Position numbers and translations under genes: made by a program. 44,409 nt of DNA, taken from NCBI GenBank assembly GCA_958437935.1, contig CAUBPS010000019.1:1-44409 (forward strand). The letters run 5' to 3'. Positions 31,576 through 39,210 of the stretch are shown one piece after another. This stretch comes from an uncultured Collinsella sp. Lineage in GTDB: Bacteria > Actinomycetota > Coriobacteriia > Coriobacteriales > Coriobacteriaceae. The stretch's first letter is position 1; each line of letters opens with the position of its first letter. The notes below the pieces were generated by a model that ran no database searches, was not told the DNA's origin, and saw only the letters and a program-made list of their open reading frames with translations.

Positions 31576-31890
31576 ATGGATTTGGGTATTTCTACCAACC
31601 CCACGCCAGAGCTCTACACCATTAAGGTAACCGGCGAGATCGATATCTCTAACGCCGATAGCCTGCGCAATGCCATCGACCTGGCGCTCGAGCAGCCCAC
31701 TGAGGCCGTTGAGCTCGATTTTGCCCAGGTGAGCTACATCGATTCGACGGGCATTGGCGTGCTCGTGGGCGCCGCACACCACGCGGTCGACCACGGCAAA
31801 CTCTTTAGCTGCACCAATGTGCAGCCCCCGGTGATGCGCGTGGTTCAGCTGTTGGGTGTCGACCAGGAGATTTCAATCACCGCTGCATAA
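31576..31890 (+). CDS. STAS-domain anti-sigma factor antagonist
   Basis: A 104-residue single STAS domain of the SpoIIAA/RsbV type. The phosphorylatable site is Ser57 in SYIDSTGIGVLVGA, and the opening IKVTGEIDISNADSL is typical. Such proteins bind and release an anti-sigma kinase when dephosphorylated. No RsbW-like kinase, PP2C phosphatase or sigma factor gene lies in this window, so its partner is elsewhere. AAAGGAG precedes the ATG. Confidence 0.93.
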   Translation: MDLGISTNPTPELYTIKVTGEIDISNADSLRNAIDLALEQPTEAVELDFAQVSYIDSTGIGVLVGAAHHAVDHGKLFSCTNVQPPVMRVVQLLGVDQEISITAA

Positions 31891-31962
31891 TCTTTGCCCC
31901 CAAAAGGGCGTGCCATTTGGCATATGTTTGTGATGCGCTCGGACGTTTTGGTGTCCGGGCGC

Positions 31963-31968
31963 TATACT
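31963..31968 (+). promoter_or_regulatory. -10 element of the tat-hyp cluster
   Basis: TATACT lies 75 bases upstream of the tatA start, immediately after a GCGC-T-CGGAC / GTCCG-G-GCGC hairpin (31935-31962) that would cover the -35 region. Confidence 0.45.
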
Positions 31969-32043
31969 TGACCGAATGAATAGACGAGTTCCGGCCGAAT
32001 GGCGCGGTGCGGGCTCGACTCACATCGAGCCTTGGAGGTATGT

Positions 32044-32634
32044 GTGTTTGGTATTGGAGAGGGTGAGCTCGCGATCATCGTGGTCTTCGGCTTTTTGCTG
32101 TTTGGCCCGGATAAGCTCCCACAGATGGGCCGCACGATCGGCCGTGCCATTCGTCAGTTCCGCGAGACGCAGGAAAAGATGACGGCCGTTGTTCAGTCCG
32201 AGATAATCGATCCGGTGAGCGAGGCCGCTTCGGCCCCGGTCAAGCCCAAGAAGGCTGCTGCGACCGACGACGATTCCGATGCGGACGAGGATGCCGCCGA
32301 GACGGCAGCGCCCGCCAAGAAGGAGACCTTTGCCGAGCGTCGCGCCCGTCTTGCTGCCGAGAAGGCCGCGAGCGAGGCTGCCGCCGAGGGCGAGGGTGCT
32401 GCTGAGGAGTCCGAGGCCGAGGGTGCCGAGCCTGCCGCTGCCGCTGAGCCTGTCGTCGAGCCTGAGCCTGCTGCAGAGCCGGAGCCCGAGCCCGAGCCGG
32501 CAGAGCCCACGACGGCTGACCTCTACGCCCGTCGTCCCCGCAAGCGCAAGGCCGTCGTTGACCAGCTCGCTCGCGAGCTCGAGGCCGAGGACGAAGCCGC
32601 TACCGCCGACGCCCCGAAGGGAGGCGATGAGTAA
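32044..32634 (+). CDS. tatA: Twin-arginine translocase TatA/TatB subunit
   Basis: A 196-residue protein. A short N-terminal helix (GEGELAIIVVFGFLLFGPDKL) with the family hinge FGPDKLP is followed by an amphipathic helix (MGRTIGRAIRQFRETQEKM) and a very long acidic tail rich in Ala, Glu and Pro-Glu repeats. The start is a GTG at 32044, with GGAGG 5 bases upstream; the longer ATG ORF begins before the ribosome site. TatA forms the channel for folded proteins with twin-Arg signals. TatB function cannot be separated. tatC overlaps its stop codon by one base. Confidence 0.9.
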   Translation: MFGIGEGELAIIVVFGFLLFGPDKLPQMGRTIGRAIRQFRETQEKMTAVVQSEIIDPVSEAASAPVKPKKAAATDDDSDADEDAAETAAPAKKETFAERRARLAAEKAASEAAAEGEGAAEESEAEGAEPAAAAEPVVEPEPAAEPEPEPEPAEPTTADLYARRPRKRKAVVDQLARELEAEDEAATADAPKGGDE

Positions 32635-33425
32635 TGCCTATCGGACCTGCGCGTATGCCGCTCTTCGATCATTTGGGGGAACTCCGTCGCCGTCTGACCA
32701 TCGTGGTCGTATCGGTGTTTGCCGCCGCTATCGTGCTGTATTTCGCCACGCCCGTGGTTCTCGACATCCTGGAAGACCCCATCCGCTCCTTTGTGCCGGA
32801 CGGTAAGTTCTACATCACCACCACGCTCGGCGGCTTTGGCCTGCGCTTCTCGCTTGCCATCAAGATGGCCGTGGTCATGTGCACGCCCATGATCATCTGG
32901 CAGATTCTGGCATTTTTCCTGCCGGCACTGCGCCCCAACGAGCGCAAGTGGGTTGTGCCCACGGTACTCGCCTCGACGGTGCTGTTCTTCCTGGGTGCCA
33001 TCTTCTGCTACTTCATCATCATCCCGGCGGGCTTTGAGTGGCTCATCGGCGAGACCTCGGCTGTCGCTACGGCGCTGCCCGATCTGGAGAACTACGTCAA
33101 CATGGAGCTGCTCTTTATGATCGGCTTTGGTGTGGCGTTTGAGCTGCCGCTCATCATCTTCTACCTGTCCGTTTTCCACATCGTGTCCTATGCGGCCTTC
33201 CGCAGCGCCTGGCGTTACGTATACGTTGGCCTGCTTGTGGGCTCGGCTGTGATCACGCCCGACGGCTCGCCCGTTACGCTGGGTCTCATGTATGGCGCCC
33301 TGCTCTCGCTCTACGAGATTTCGCTCGCCATCGCTCGCGTGGTCATTACCGCGCGCGAGGGCAAGGAGGGCCTGTTCGTGAGCCGTCTGGACCTGTTCTC
33401 GGACGACGAGGACGACGAGGAGTAA
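32634..33425 (+). CDS. tatC: Sec-independent protein translocase TatC
   Basis: A 263-residue protein with six predicted transmembrane helices; it receives twin-arginine signal peptides. Hallmarks are ARMPLFDHLGELRRRLTI at the N-terminus and the later FELPLIIFYLSVFHIVS. The ATG shares the final A of the tatA stop (TAATG), a sign of coupled translation. An acidic tail (FSDDEDDEE) closes the protein. Together with TatA it forms a minimal Tat system. Confidence 0.96.
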   Translation: MPIGPARMPLFDHLGELRRRLTIVVVSVFAAAIVLYFATPVVLDILEDPIRSFVPDGKFYITTTLGGFGLRFSLAIKMAVVMCTPMIIWQILAFFLPALRPNERKWVVPTVLASTVLFFLGAIFCYFIIIPAGFEWLIGETSAVATALPDLENYVNMELLFMIGFGVAFELPLIIFYLSVFHIVSYAAFRSAWRYVYVGLLVGSAVITPDGSPVTLGLMYGALLSLYEISLAIARVVITAREGKEGLFVSRLDLFSDDEDDEE

Positions 33426-33431
33426 ATCGGT

Positions 33432-33788
33432 ATGCACGAGGTTGGCATTGTCAACGGCATACTCGATACAGTGATTCGCGCGGCGCGTGGGGCGGGGGCC
33501 TCGCGCGCCGTTTTGGTAACGCTGCGTATCGGGGATATGACCGAGGTCGTGCGCGAGGCGCTCGACTTTGCGTGGGAGACATTTCGCGACGAGGACCAGC
33601 TCACGCGAGGCTGCGAGCTTGCTGTGGAGGAGGTCCATCCACAAAGCGAGTGTCTGGACTGCGGCGAGGTTTTCGACCACGATCGCTTCCACTGTCGCTG
33701 TCCCCAGTGTGGTGGTGCCAACGTGCGCCTACTGCACGGCCGCGAGCTCGATATCGCAAGTATCGAAATCGAAACCCCCGACGATTAG
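33432..33788 (+). CDS. hypA: Hydrogenase/urease nickel insertion protein HypA
   Basis: A 118-residue nickel chaperone. The N-terminus begins with the Ni-binding MHE motif, and the zinc site is formed by C74-LD-C77 and C90-PQ-C93. It passes nickel to [NiFe]-hydrogenase together with HypB. It starts 6 bases after the tatC stop. No hydrogenase structural gene or hypCDEF is seen in the window. Confidence 0.95.
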   Translation: MHEVGIVNGILDTVIRAARGAGASRAVLVTLRIGDMTEVVREALDFAWETFRDEDQLTRGCELAVEEVHPQSECLDCGEVFDHDRFHCRCPQCGGANVRLLHGRELDIASIEIETPDD

Positions 33789-33843
33789 CCCGCTAGCCAT
33801 CTGGTGATGGGGTATAAAGGGGCCAAAGTAAGGAGCGCTAAGT

Positions 33844-34527
33844 ATGGCCGAGAAAACGATTGATATTGCATCGCCGATTCTGTCGCGCAACGAGCGCCTG
33901 GCAGATCAGCTGCGTCAGCGATTTGAGCAGACGAACACCTACGTGATCAACGTGCTGTCGAGCCCCGGCTCGGGTAAGACCACCACGATTCTGGGCACCA
34001 ACGAGCGCCTGCGTGACAAAGCCGGCCTGCGCTGCGCCGTCATCGAGGGCGATATCGCCTCGGATGTCGACGCCATCACCATGAAGGAAGCCGGCATGCC
34101 CGCCATCCAGATCAACACGGGCGGCCTGTGCCACCTCGAGGGCAACATGATCATGGAGGCCGTCGACGCCTTCGACCAGGCCGTCGGTCTGGAGAACATC
34201 GACGTCATCTTTATCGAAAACGTGGGCAACCTGGTCTGCCCGGTCGACTTTGACCTGGGCGAGAACCTGTCCATCATGATTCTCTCGGTGCCCGAGGGCG
34301 ACGACAAGCCCATCAAGTACCCGGGCATCTTCCAACACGCCGGCGCGCAGCTGCTCAACAAGGTCGACGTGGCTCCGGCTTTCGATTTTGACATGGATAG
34401 GTATACTAAGACACTCGATGACCTCAATCCGCAGGCGCCGCGGTTTGCCGTGAGCGCGCGCAAGGGCGAGGGCATGGATGCCTGGTGCGATTGGCTCATC
34501 GGGCAGATTGAGCAAGCAAGGGCGTAA
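33844..34527 (+). CDS. hypB: Hydrogenase nickel incorporation GTPase HypB
   Basis: A 227-residue GTPase of the SIMIBI class. The P-loop SSPGSGKTTT is at 39-48, with switch AVIEGDIASDVDA, the metal-binding GGLCHLEGNM, and NKVDV for guanine recognition. It lacks the extra N-terminal His-rich or CxxCGC nickel-storage segment of some homologues. It acts with HypA in loading nickel. A TATAAA box at 33823-33828 may add an internal promoter; AAGGAG precedes the ATG. Confidence 0.95.
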   Translation: MAEKTIDIASPILSRNERLADQLRQRFEQTNTYVINVLSSPGSGKTTTILGTNERLRDKAGLRCAVIEGDIASDVDAITMKEAGMPAIQINTGGLCHLEGNMIMEAVDAFDQAVGLENIDVIFIENVGNLVCPVDFDLGENLSIMILSVPEGDDKPIKYPGIFQHAGAQLLNKVDVAPAFDFDMDRYTKTLDDLNPQAPRFAVSARKGEGMDAWCDWLIGQIEQARA

Positions 34528-34581
34528 GTCGGCCGCCATACGGGCGGGCGTAGCCGCAGAGATACGAGATAGGAGCCTCTT

Positions 34582-37176
34582 TTGAAGCTCATCATCGCCG
34601 AGAAAAACGACGCCGCGCGTCAGATCGCCGAGCGTCTGTCCACGGGCAAACCCAAAAAGGACAAGGTGTACAACACCGCCATCTACCGTTTTGAGTGGAA
34701 GGGCGAGGAGTGCGTGACCATCGGCCTTGCCGGTCACATCCTGGCGCCCGATTTTTGTGACAGTGTGCTGTTTGATAAAAAGCTGGGTTGGTATTCGGTC
34801 ACCGAGGACGGCGAGATGTTGCCGGCCGATATGCCCGATGGCCTGGCCCGCCCACCGTACGACACCAAGCGCAAGCCGTTCCTTGCCGATGGCATTTCCA
34901 TCAAGGGCTGGAAGCTCGAGAGCTTGCCCTATCTCACCTGGGCGCCCGTCATTAAGCTACCGGCCGAGAAAGAGCTCATTCGTTCGCTCAAGAACCTCGC
35001 TAAAAAGTCCGACAGCGTCATTATCGCCACGGACTTCGATCGCGAGGGCGAGCTGATTGGTTCGGACGCCCTCAACAAGGTGCGCGAGGTTGCGCCGGAC
35101 TTGCCGGTTGCCCGCGCCCAGTACTCTTCGTTTACCAAGGCCGAGATCACGCACGCCTTCGATAATCTCGTCTCGCTCGACCAGAACCTGGCCGACGCCG
35201 GCGAGAGCCGTCAGCACATCGACCTTATCTGGGGTGCGGTGCTCACGCGTTATCTGACGCTTGCCAAGTTCGGCGGCTTTGGCAACGTGCGTTCCGCCGG
35301 CCGCGTGCAGACGCCGACGCTCGCCCTGGTGGTCGAGCGCGAGCGCGAGCGCATGGCGTTTGTGCCCGAGGACTATTGGCAGATTCGCGGCATGGGCGCC
35401 GCGCAGGGTGCCGCCGAGGACGATCGCTTTAAGATTGCGCACAAGACGGCGCGCTTTACCGACAAGGATGTCGCCGAGACGGCGTACGGCCACGTTGACG
35501 GCGCCACGACGGCGACCGTCGCCGCGGTGGCCAAGCGCTCGCGCAAGCAGCAGCCGCCCACGCCGTTCGCGACGACCTCGCTGCAGGCTGCCGCCGCGGC
35601 CGAGGGCATCTCGCCTGCGCGTACGATGCGCATCGCCGAGTCCCTCTACATGGCCGGTCTCATCAGCTACCCGCGTGTCGATAACACCGTGTACCCTGCG
35701 ACGCTCGATCTGGGCGCCGTGGTGAGCGATCTGGCAAAGATCAACCCGGCGCTGGCGCCCGTGTGCAAAAAGGTGCTCGCCGGTCCCATGAAGCCCACGC
35801 GCGGCAAGGTCGAGACTACCGACCACCCGCCGATCTATCCCACGGGCGAGGGCGATCCGTCCACACTCGACGGCGGTCAGCGCAAGCTCTACGACCTCAT
35901 CGCCCGCCGCTTCCTGGCAACGCTCATGGGTCCCGCGACCATCGAGAACACCAAGCTCGAGCTCGACGTGAACGGTGAGCCGTTCGTGGCTTCGGGCGAT
36001 GTGCTCGTGACCCCGGGTTTCCGCGAGGCGTACCCGTACGGACTCAAGCGCGACGAGCAGATGCCGCCGCTGGAGCAGGGCGATACGGTCGACGTGTTCG
36101 ACATAAAGCTCGAGGCCAAGCAGACCGAGCCGCCTGCGCGCTACAGCCAGGGCAAGCTCGTGCAGGAGATGGAAAAGCGCGGCCTGGGTACCAAGTCCAC
36201 GCGCGCGAGCATCATCGAGCGCCTGTATGCCGTGCGCTATCTCAAAAATGATCCCGTTGAGCCGAGCCAGCTGGGCATCGCCATCATCGATGCGCTGACG
36301 CAGTTTGCCCCGCGCATCACGAGCCCCGATATGACCAGCGAGCTCGACGGCGATATGACCCGTGTGGAGCGCGGCGAGGACACCGAAGAGCATGTCGTGA
36401 CGCACTCGCGTGCGCTGCTGGCTGGCGTGCTCGACGAGCTGCTCAAGCACACGCAGGAGCTGGGCGACGCCATCAGCGACGCCGTCACGGCCGATGCGCG
36501 CGTGGGCGCCTGCCCCAAGTGCGGCAAGGACCTGGTTATGAAGACGAGCGCCAAGACCCGCGGCAGCTTCATTGGCTGCATGGGCTGGCCCGACTGCGAC
36601 GTGACCTATCCGGTGCCGAGCGGCGTCAAGGTGAGTCCGCTCGAGGGCGAGGCGGCCGTGTGCCCCGAGTGCGGCGCGCCGCGCATTAAGTGTCAGCCGT
36701 TCCGCCAGAAGGCTTTCGAGATCTGCGTGAACCCGACGTGTCCCACCAACTACGAGCCCGACCTTAAGGTGGGCGAGTGCAAGGTGTGCGCGGAGGCCGG
36801 GCGTCACGGCGATCTGATTGCGCACAAGAGTGAGAAAAGCGGCAAGCGCTTTATCCGCTGCACCAACTACGATGACTGCGGCGTGAGCTATCCGTTGCCG
36901 GCGCGCGGCAAGCTCGAGGCGACGGGCGAGACCTGTCCCGAGTGCGGCGCTCCCATCGTGGTGGTCAACACGGCGCGCGGTCCATGGCGTATCTGCGTCA
37001 ACATGGACTGCCCGACCAAGGAGAAGAAGCCCGCCCGCGGCCGCAAGACCACGGCAAAGGCGAGCACGGCAAAGAAGACGACGGCGGCCAAGAAGACGAC
37101 GGCTAAGAAAGCCACTGCCGCCAAGAAGACGACCGCGAAGAAGTCGACTGCCAAGAAAGCAGCCGCCGACAAGTAA
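34582..37176 (+). CDS. Type IA DNA topoisomerase
   Basis: An 864-residue topoisomerase that relaxes negative supercoils. The TOPRIM domain has LIIAEKNDAAR and TDFDREGELIG (Asp151, Asp153, Glu155), and the catalytic tyrosine is Tyr363 in LISYPRVDNTVYP. After about residue 640 come four zinc-ribbon modules (CPKCGKDL, CPECGAPR, CKVCAEAG, CPECGAPI), then a Lys/Ala/Thr-rich tail of about 50 residues resembling mycobacterial TopA tails. The catalytic half is similar in style to archaeal-type topoisomerase IA, an opinion from motif reading. Starts with TTG at 34582; AGGAG is 7 bases upstream. The gene follows hypB by 54 bases. Confidence 0.93.
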   Translation: MKLIIAEKNDAARQIAERLSTGKPKKDKVYNTAIYRFEWKGEECVTIGLAGHILAPDFCDSVLFDKKLGWYSVTEDGEMLPADMPDGLARPPYDTKRKPFLADGISIKGWKLESLPYLTWAPVIKLPAEKELIRSLKNLAKKSDSVIIATDFDREGELIGSDALNKVREVAPDLPVARAQYSSFTKAEITHAFDNLVSLDQNLADAGESRQHIDLIWGAVLTRYLTLAKFGGFGNVRSAGRVQTPTLALVVERERERMAFVPEDYWQIRGMGAAQGAAEDDRFKIAHKTARFTDKDVAETAYGHVDGATTATVAAVAKRSRKQQPPTPFATTSLQAAAAAEGISPARTMRIAESLYMAGLISYPRVDNTVYPATLDLGAVVSDLAKINPALAPVCKKVLAGPMKPTRGKVETTDHPPIYPTGEGDPSTLDGGQRKLYDLIARRFLATLMGPATIENTKLELDVNGEPFVASGDVLVTPGFREAYPYGLKRDEQMPPLEQGDTVDVFDIKLEAKQTEPPARYSQGKLVQEMEKRGLGTKSTRASIIERLYAVRYLKNDPVEPSQLGIAIIDALTQFAPRITSPDMTSELDGDMTRVERGEDTEEHVVTHSRALLAGVLDELLKHTQELGDAISDAVTADARVGACPKCGKDLVMKTSAKTRGSFIGCMGWPDCDVTYPVPSGVKVSPLEGEAAVCPECGAPRIKCQPFRQKAFEICVNPTCPTNYEPDLKVGECKVCAEAGRHGDLIAHKSEKSGKRFIRCTNYDDCGVSYPLPARGKLEATGETCPECGAPIVVVNTARGPWRICVNMDCPTKEKKPARGRKTTAKASTAKKTTAAKKTTAKKATAAKKTTAKKSTAKKAAADK

Positions 37177-37198
37177 CGGCGCAGTCGAAACAGTGCCC

Positions 37199-37238
37199 AA
37201 AAAACGAGCGAGGGTCCCATGATCATCGCTCGTTTTTT
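37199..37238 (+). terminator. Intrinsic terminator of the topoisomerase gene
   Basis: AAAAAACGAGCGA / TCGCTCGTTTTTT stem with loop of about 14 bases and a T tract. Strong in the plus direction. Confidence 0.9.
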
Positions 37239-37240
37239 GA

Positions 37241-37298
37241 CCGGCAGTTAGGGACGTTCCTTTTCTGCCGGCAGTTTAGGAACGTCCCTAACTGCCGG
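37241..37298. repeat. Palindromic repeat, CTGCCGGCAG type (copy 1)
   Basis: A 20-bp perfect inverted repeat (37241-37260 and 37279-37298) flanks a central CTGCCGGCAG palindrome (37265-37274). A close copy is at 38361-38416, on the other side of the zinc-ribbon gene. Confidence 0.85.
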
Positions 37299-37316
37299 CT
37301 CGGGAACGACAAAGCG

Positions 37317-38300
37317 CTAGTTCACCTCGACAGGCTTGGCGCCGGGATAGCGCTCCTCAAAGTCTAGGCGGTACTTATTGTCATTGGTGCCCGCCACGTT
37401 GTCGCGCGACAGCGGCGCCACGATCTCATTCTTGTGGTCCGCAGGCTTGGCGTATTTCAGGCTGATCTCCCAGGCATCACAGATTGCGTCAATGCGGTGA
37501 TCCAGGTCGTCGTACAGGGCGATGATGTCCTTCCAGGAGCTGTAGTTCTTGGAGCTCGTCGGGACGTCCAGGTCCTCGACGATGTCGTAATACTGCTCGA
37601 TGGTGTCCTCCGTGCGCTCGGCGACGTCGGCGAGATTTTGACGGGTGGTTCGATCCTCTTCCAGATAGTTGCCGTTGAAGTTCTGCGCGCAGCCACGGAC
37701 CTGGCTGTCGAGATCTTCGAGCAGGTCGTAGTATTCGCTCAGGCGACGGTAGAGGTTCTGCTCGGAGAGCGTTGCTTCGCCGCCATCCTCGTCGTCATCG
37801 TCATCATCGTCGTACAGACTGTTGGGATCGCCGAGAGGCTTTAGGTCATCGTCGTCGACGTCATGGTGCAGCTTAACTACCTCGGCAGTCGTCTGCGTGG
37901 CGGCGTTGTCGAACGGTCTGATTGCAAAGAAGATGACCAGGGCGATGATGATCGCCACCAGCACAACGATAACGGCGATAAGCGGCCCGGTGCCGCTCTT
38001 TTTGGGAGCGGGGGTCTGTGGCGAAGCGGGTGCGTATGCGGGAGCCGGCTGCTGTTGGGGCGAGCCGCTCGCGACGGGTATGCGCTGCGTGGTCTCGACG
38101 GCCTCGGTCCTTACGGCGGGGTCGGGGCTATAGGCGAGGGAGTCGTCCGCCTTGGCTTGCGGCGTATCAAGGGAGCCGGTCTGCTCAAAAGCGGGCTGGC
38201 TATCGCTCGCGGCTGTTTGCTCAACGGGTGCACCGCACGAGGTGCAGAACTTGGCATCATCTGCAAGAAGCTTGCCGCACGAGGCGCAATACCGAGACAT
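37317..38300 (-). CDS. Zinc-ribbon membrane protein, unknown function
   Basis: A 327-residue protein. An N-terminal zinc ribbon (RYCASCGKLLADDAKFCTSCG, two CxxC pairs) is followed by a Pro/Ala/Gln-rich linker, one transmembrane helix (LIAVIVVLVAIIIALVIFFA) near residue 110-130, and a C-terminal region with an acidic DDDDDDEDGG run and helices rich in Tyr and Asp that probably face outside. AAAGGAG lies 6 bases before ATG 38300, and a TATAAT box is at 38338-38343. Zinc-ribbon anchors of this design are widespread in Gram-positive bacteria; function unknown. Flanked by two repeat copies in the same orientation. Confidence 0.8.
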   Translation of the reverse strand: MSRYCASCGKLLADDAKFCTSCGAPVEQTAASDSQPAFEQTGSLDTPQAKADDSLAYSPDPAVRTEAVETTQRIPVASGSPQQQPAPAYAPASPQTPAPKKSGTGPLIAVIVVLVAIIIALVIFFAIRPFDNAATQTTAEVVKLHHDVDDDDLKPLGDPNSLYDDDDDDDEDGGEATLSEQNLYRRLSEYYDLLEDLDSQVRGCAQNFNGNYLEEDRTTRQNLADVAERTEDTIEQYYDIVEDLDVPTSSKNYSSWKDIIALYDDLDHRIDAICDAWEISLKYAKPADHKNEIVAPLSRDNVAGTNDNKYRLDFEERYPGAKPVEVN

Positions 38301-38337
38301 TGCCACTCCTTTCGCCACATTTCAATGCAATACGACG

Positions 38338-38343
38338 ATTATA
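38338..38343 (-). promoter_or_regulatory. -10 element of the zinc-ribbon gene
   Basis: A perfect TATAAT on the minus strand, 38 bases upstream of the ATG. No clear -35; the repeat at 38361 overlaps that region. Confidence 0.5.
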
Positions 38344-38360
38344 CCCAGCACCCCAAAAAG

Positions 38361-38416
38361 CCGGCAGTTGGGACGTTCCTTTTCGGCCGGCAGTTTAGGA
38401 ACGTCCCTAACTGCCG
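38361..38416. repeat. Palindromic repeat, CTGCCGGCAG type (copy 2)
   Basis: CCGGCAGTTGGGACGTTCC (38361-38379) pairs with GGAACGTCCCTAACTGCCG (38398-38416), with one unpaired A; a central GGCCGGCAG-like segment lies between. Same orientation as copy 1, with small differences. Confidence 0.8.
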
Positions 38417-38466
38417 CCTGAGTAGCCATTGGCTAGGTGGGATTTGGGACGCGCCGAGCACTGGGG

Positions 38467-38472
38467 TATCAT
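38467..38472 (+). promoter_or_regulatory. -10 element of the tmk operon
   Basis: TATCAT in GGGGTATCAT lies 53 bases upstream of the tmk ATG. The same GGGGTATCAT context occurs before comF at 42063-42072. Confidence 0.4.
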
Positions 38473-38525
38473 GGCTTGGTTGCTATAACTCGCATTTACG
38501 CGCCTTGTAGGAAGGGGCTGCGCCC

Positions 38526-39209
38526 ATGGCTTTTGAGCCCGCTCAACATAGCTTTATCACGCTCGAGGGCGTTGATGGCGCCGGCAAGTCCACGCAGGCG
38601 CGCTTGCTTGCCCGCGCGCTCGAACTCGCTGGCTACCAGGTTGTGAGCCTGCGCGAGCCGGGCGGCACCGCCATCAGCGAAAAGATCCGCGCCCTGCTGC
38701 TCGATCCCGCCAACACGGCCATGGGAGATACCTGCGAGCTGCTGCTCTACGAGGCCGCACGCGCCCAGCTGGTGCACGAGGTCATAGCTCCCGCCCTCGC
38801 GGCCGGCAAGGTGGTCCTGTGCGACCGCTTCTACGATTCCACGACCTGCTACCAGGCGTTTGCCGACGGCCTCGATCGCCAGATGGTGCGCGACGCCAAC
38901 AACCTGGCCGTCGCGGGTACGCACCCGGCTCTCACACTCGTCTATCGCATCACGCCCGAGCAGGCGGCGCTGCGCATGGCCGCCCGTGGTGCGGCCGACC
39001 GCATGGAGGCCAAGGGCATGGCCTTCCAAGAGCGCGTCTACCAGGGATTTTGCGCCATTGCCGCCGAGGAACCAAACCGCGTAAAGCTCATCGACGCGAC
39101 CGCGTCCATCGAGGACGTCTTCGCGCAGACGGTCGAGCAGGTTCGCGTCTACGGCCTCGACATTCCGCAAGATGTCGTCGCCGCCGCGCTTGCCAAGGAG
39201 GCCGAGTAA
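38526..39209 (+). CDS. tmk: Thymidylate kinase
   Basis: A 227-residue kinase that converts dTMP to dTDP. The P-loop is FITLEGVDGAGKSTQARLL, the DR(F/Y) motif is VLCDRFYDSTTCYQ and the REPGGT motif is LREPGGTAIS. The order tmk-holB-ricT is a known conserved neighbourhood. AGGAAGG precedes the ATG. The next gene starts one base after its stop. Confidence 0.97.
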   Translation: MAFEPAQHSFITLEGVDGAGKSTQARLLARALELAGYQVVSLREPGGTAISEKIRALLLDPANTAMGDTCELLLYEAARAQLVHEVIAPALAAGKVVLCDRFYDSTTCYQAFADGLDRQMVRDANNLAVAGTHPALTLVYRITPEQAALRMAARGAADRMEAKGMAFQERVYQGFCAIAAEEPNRVKLIDATASIEDVFAQTVEQVRVYGLDIPQDVVAAALAKEAE

Positions 39210-39210
39210 C

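Noticed and set aside
32044..34527. Complete hydrogenase maturation locus
   Set aside because: Only hypA and hypB are present; no hypC, hypD, hypE, hypF or hydrogenase genes are in the window.
34957..37200. 747-residue open frame on the minus strand under the topoisomerase gene
   Set aside because: An antisense shadow of a well-supported gene; the sequence has no recognisable domains and an Arg/His/Leu bias.
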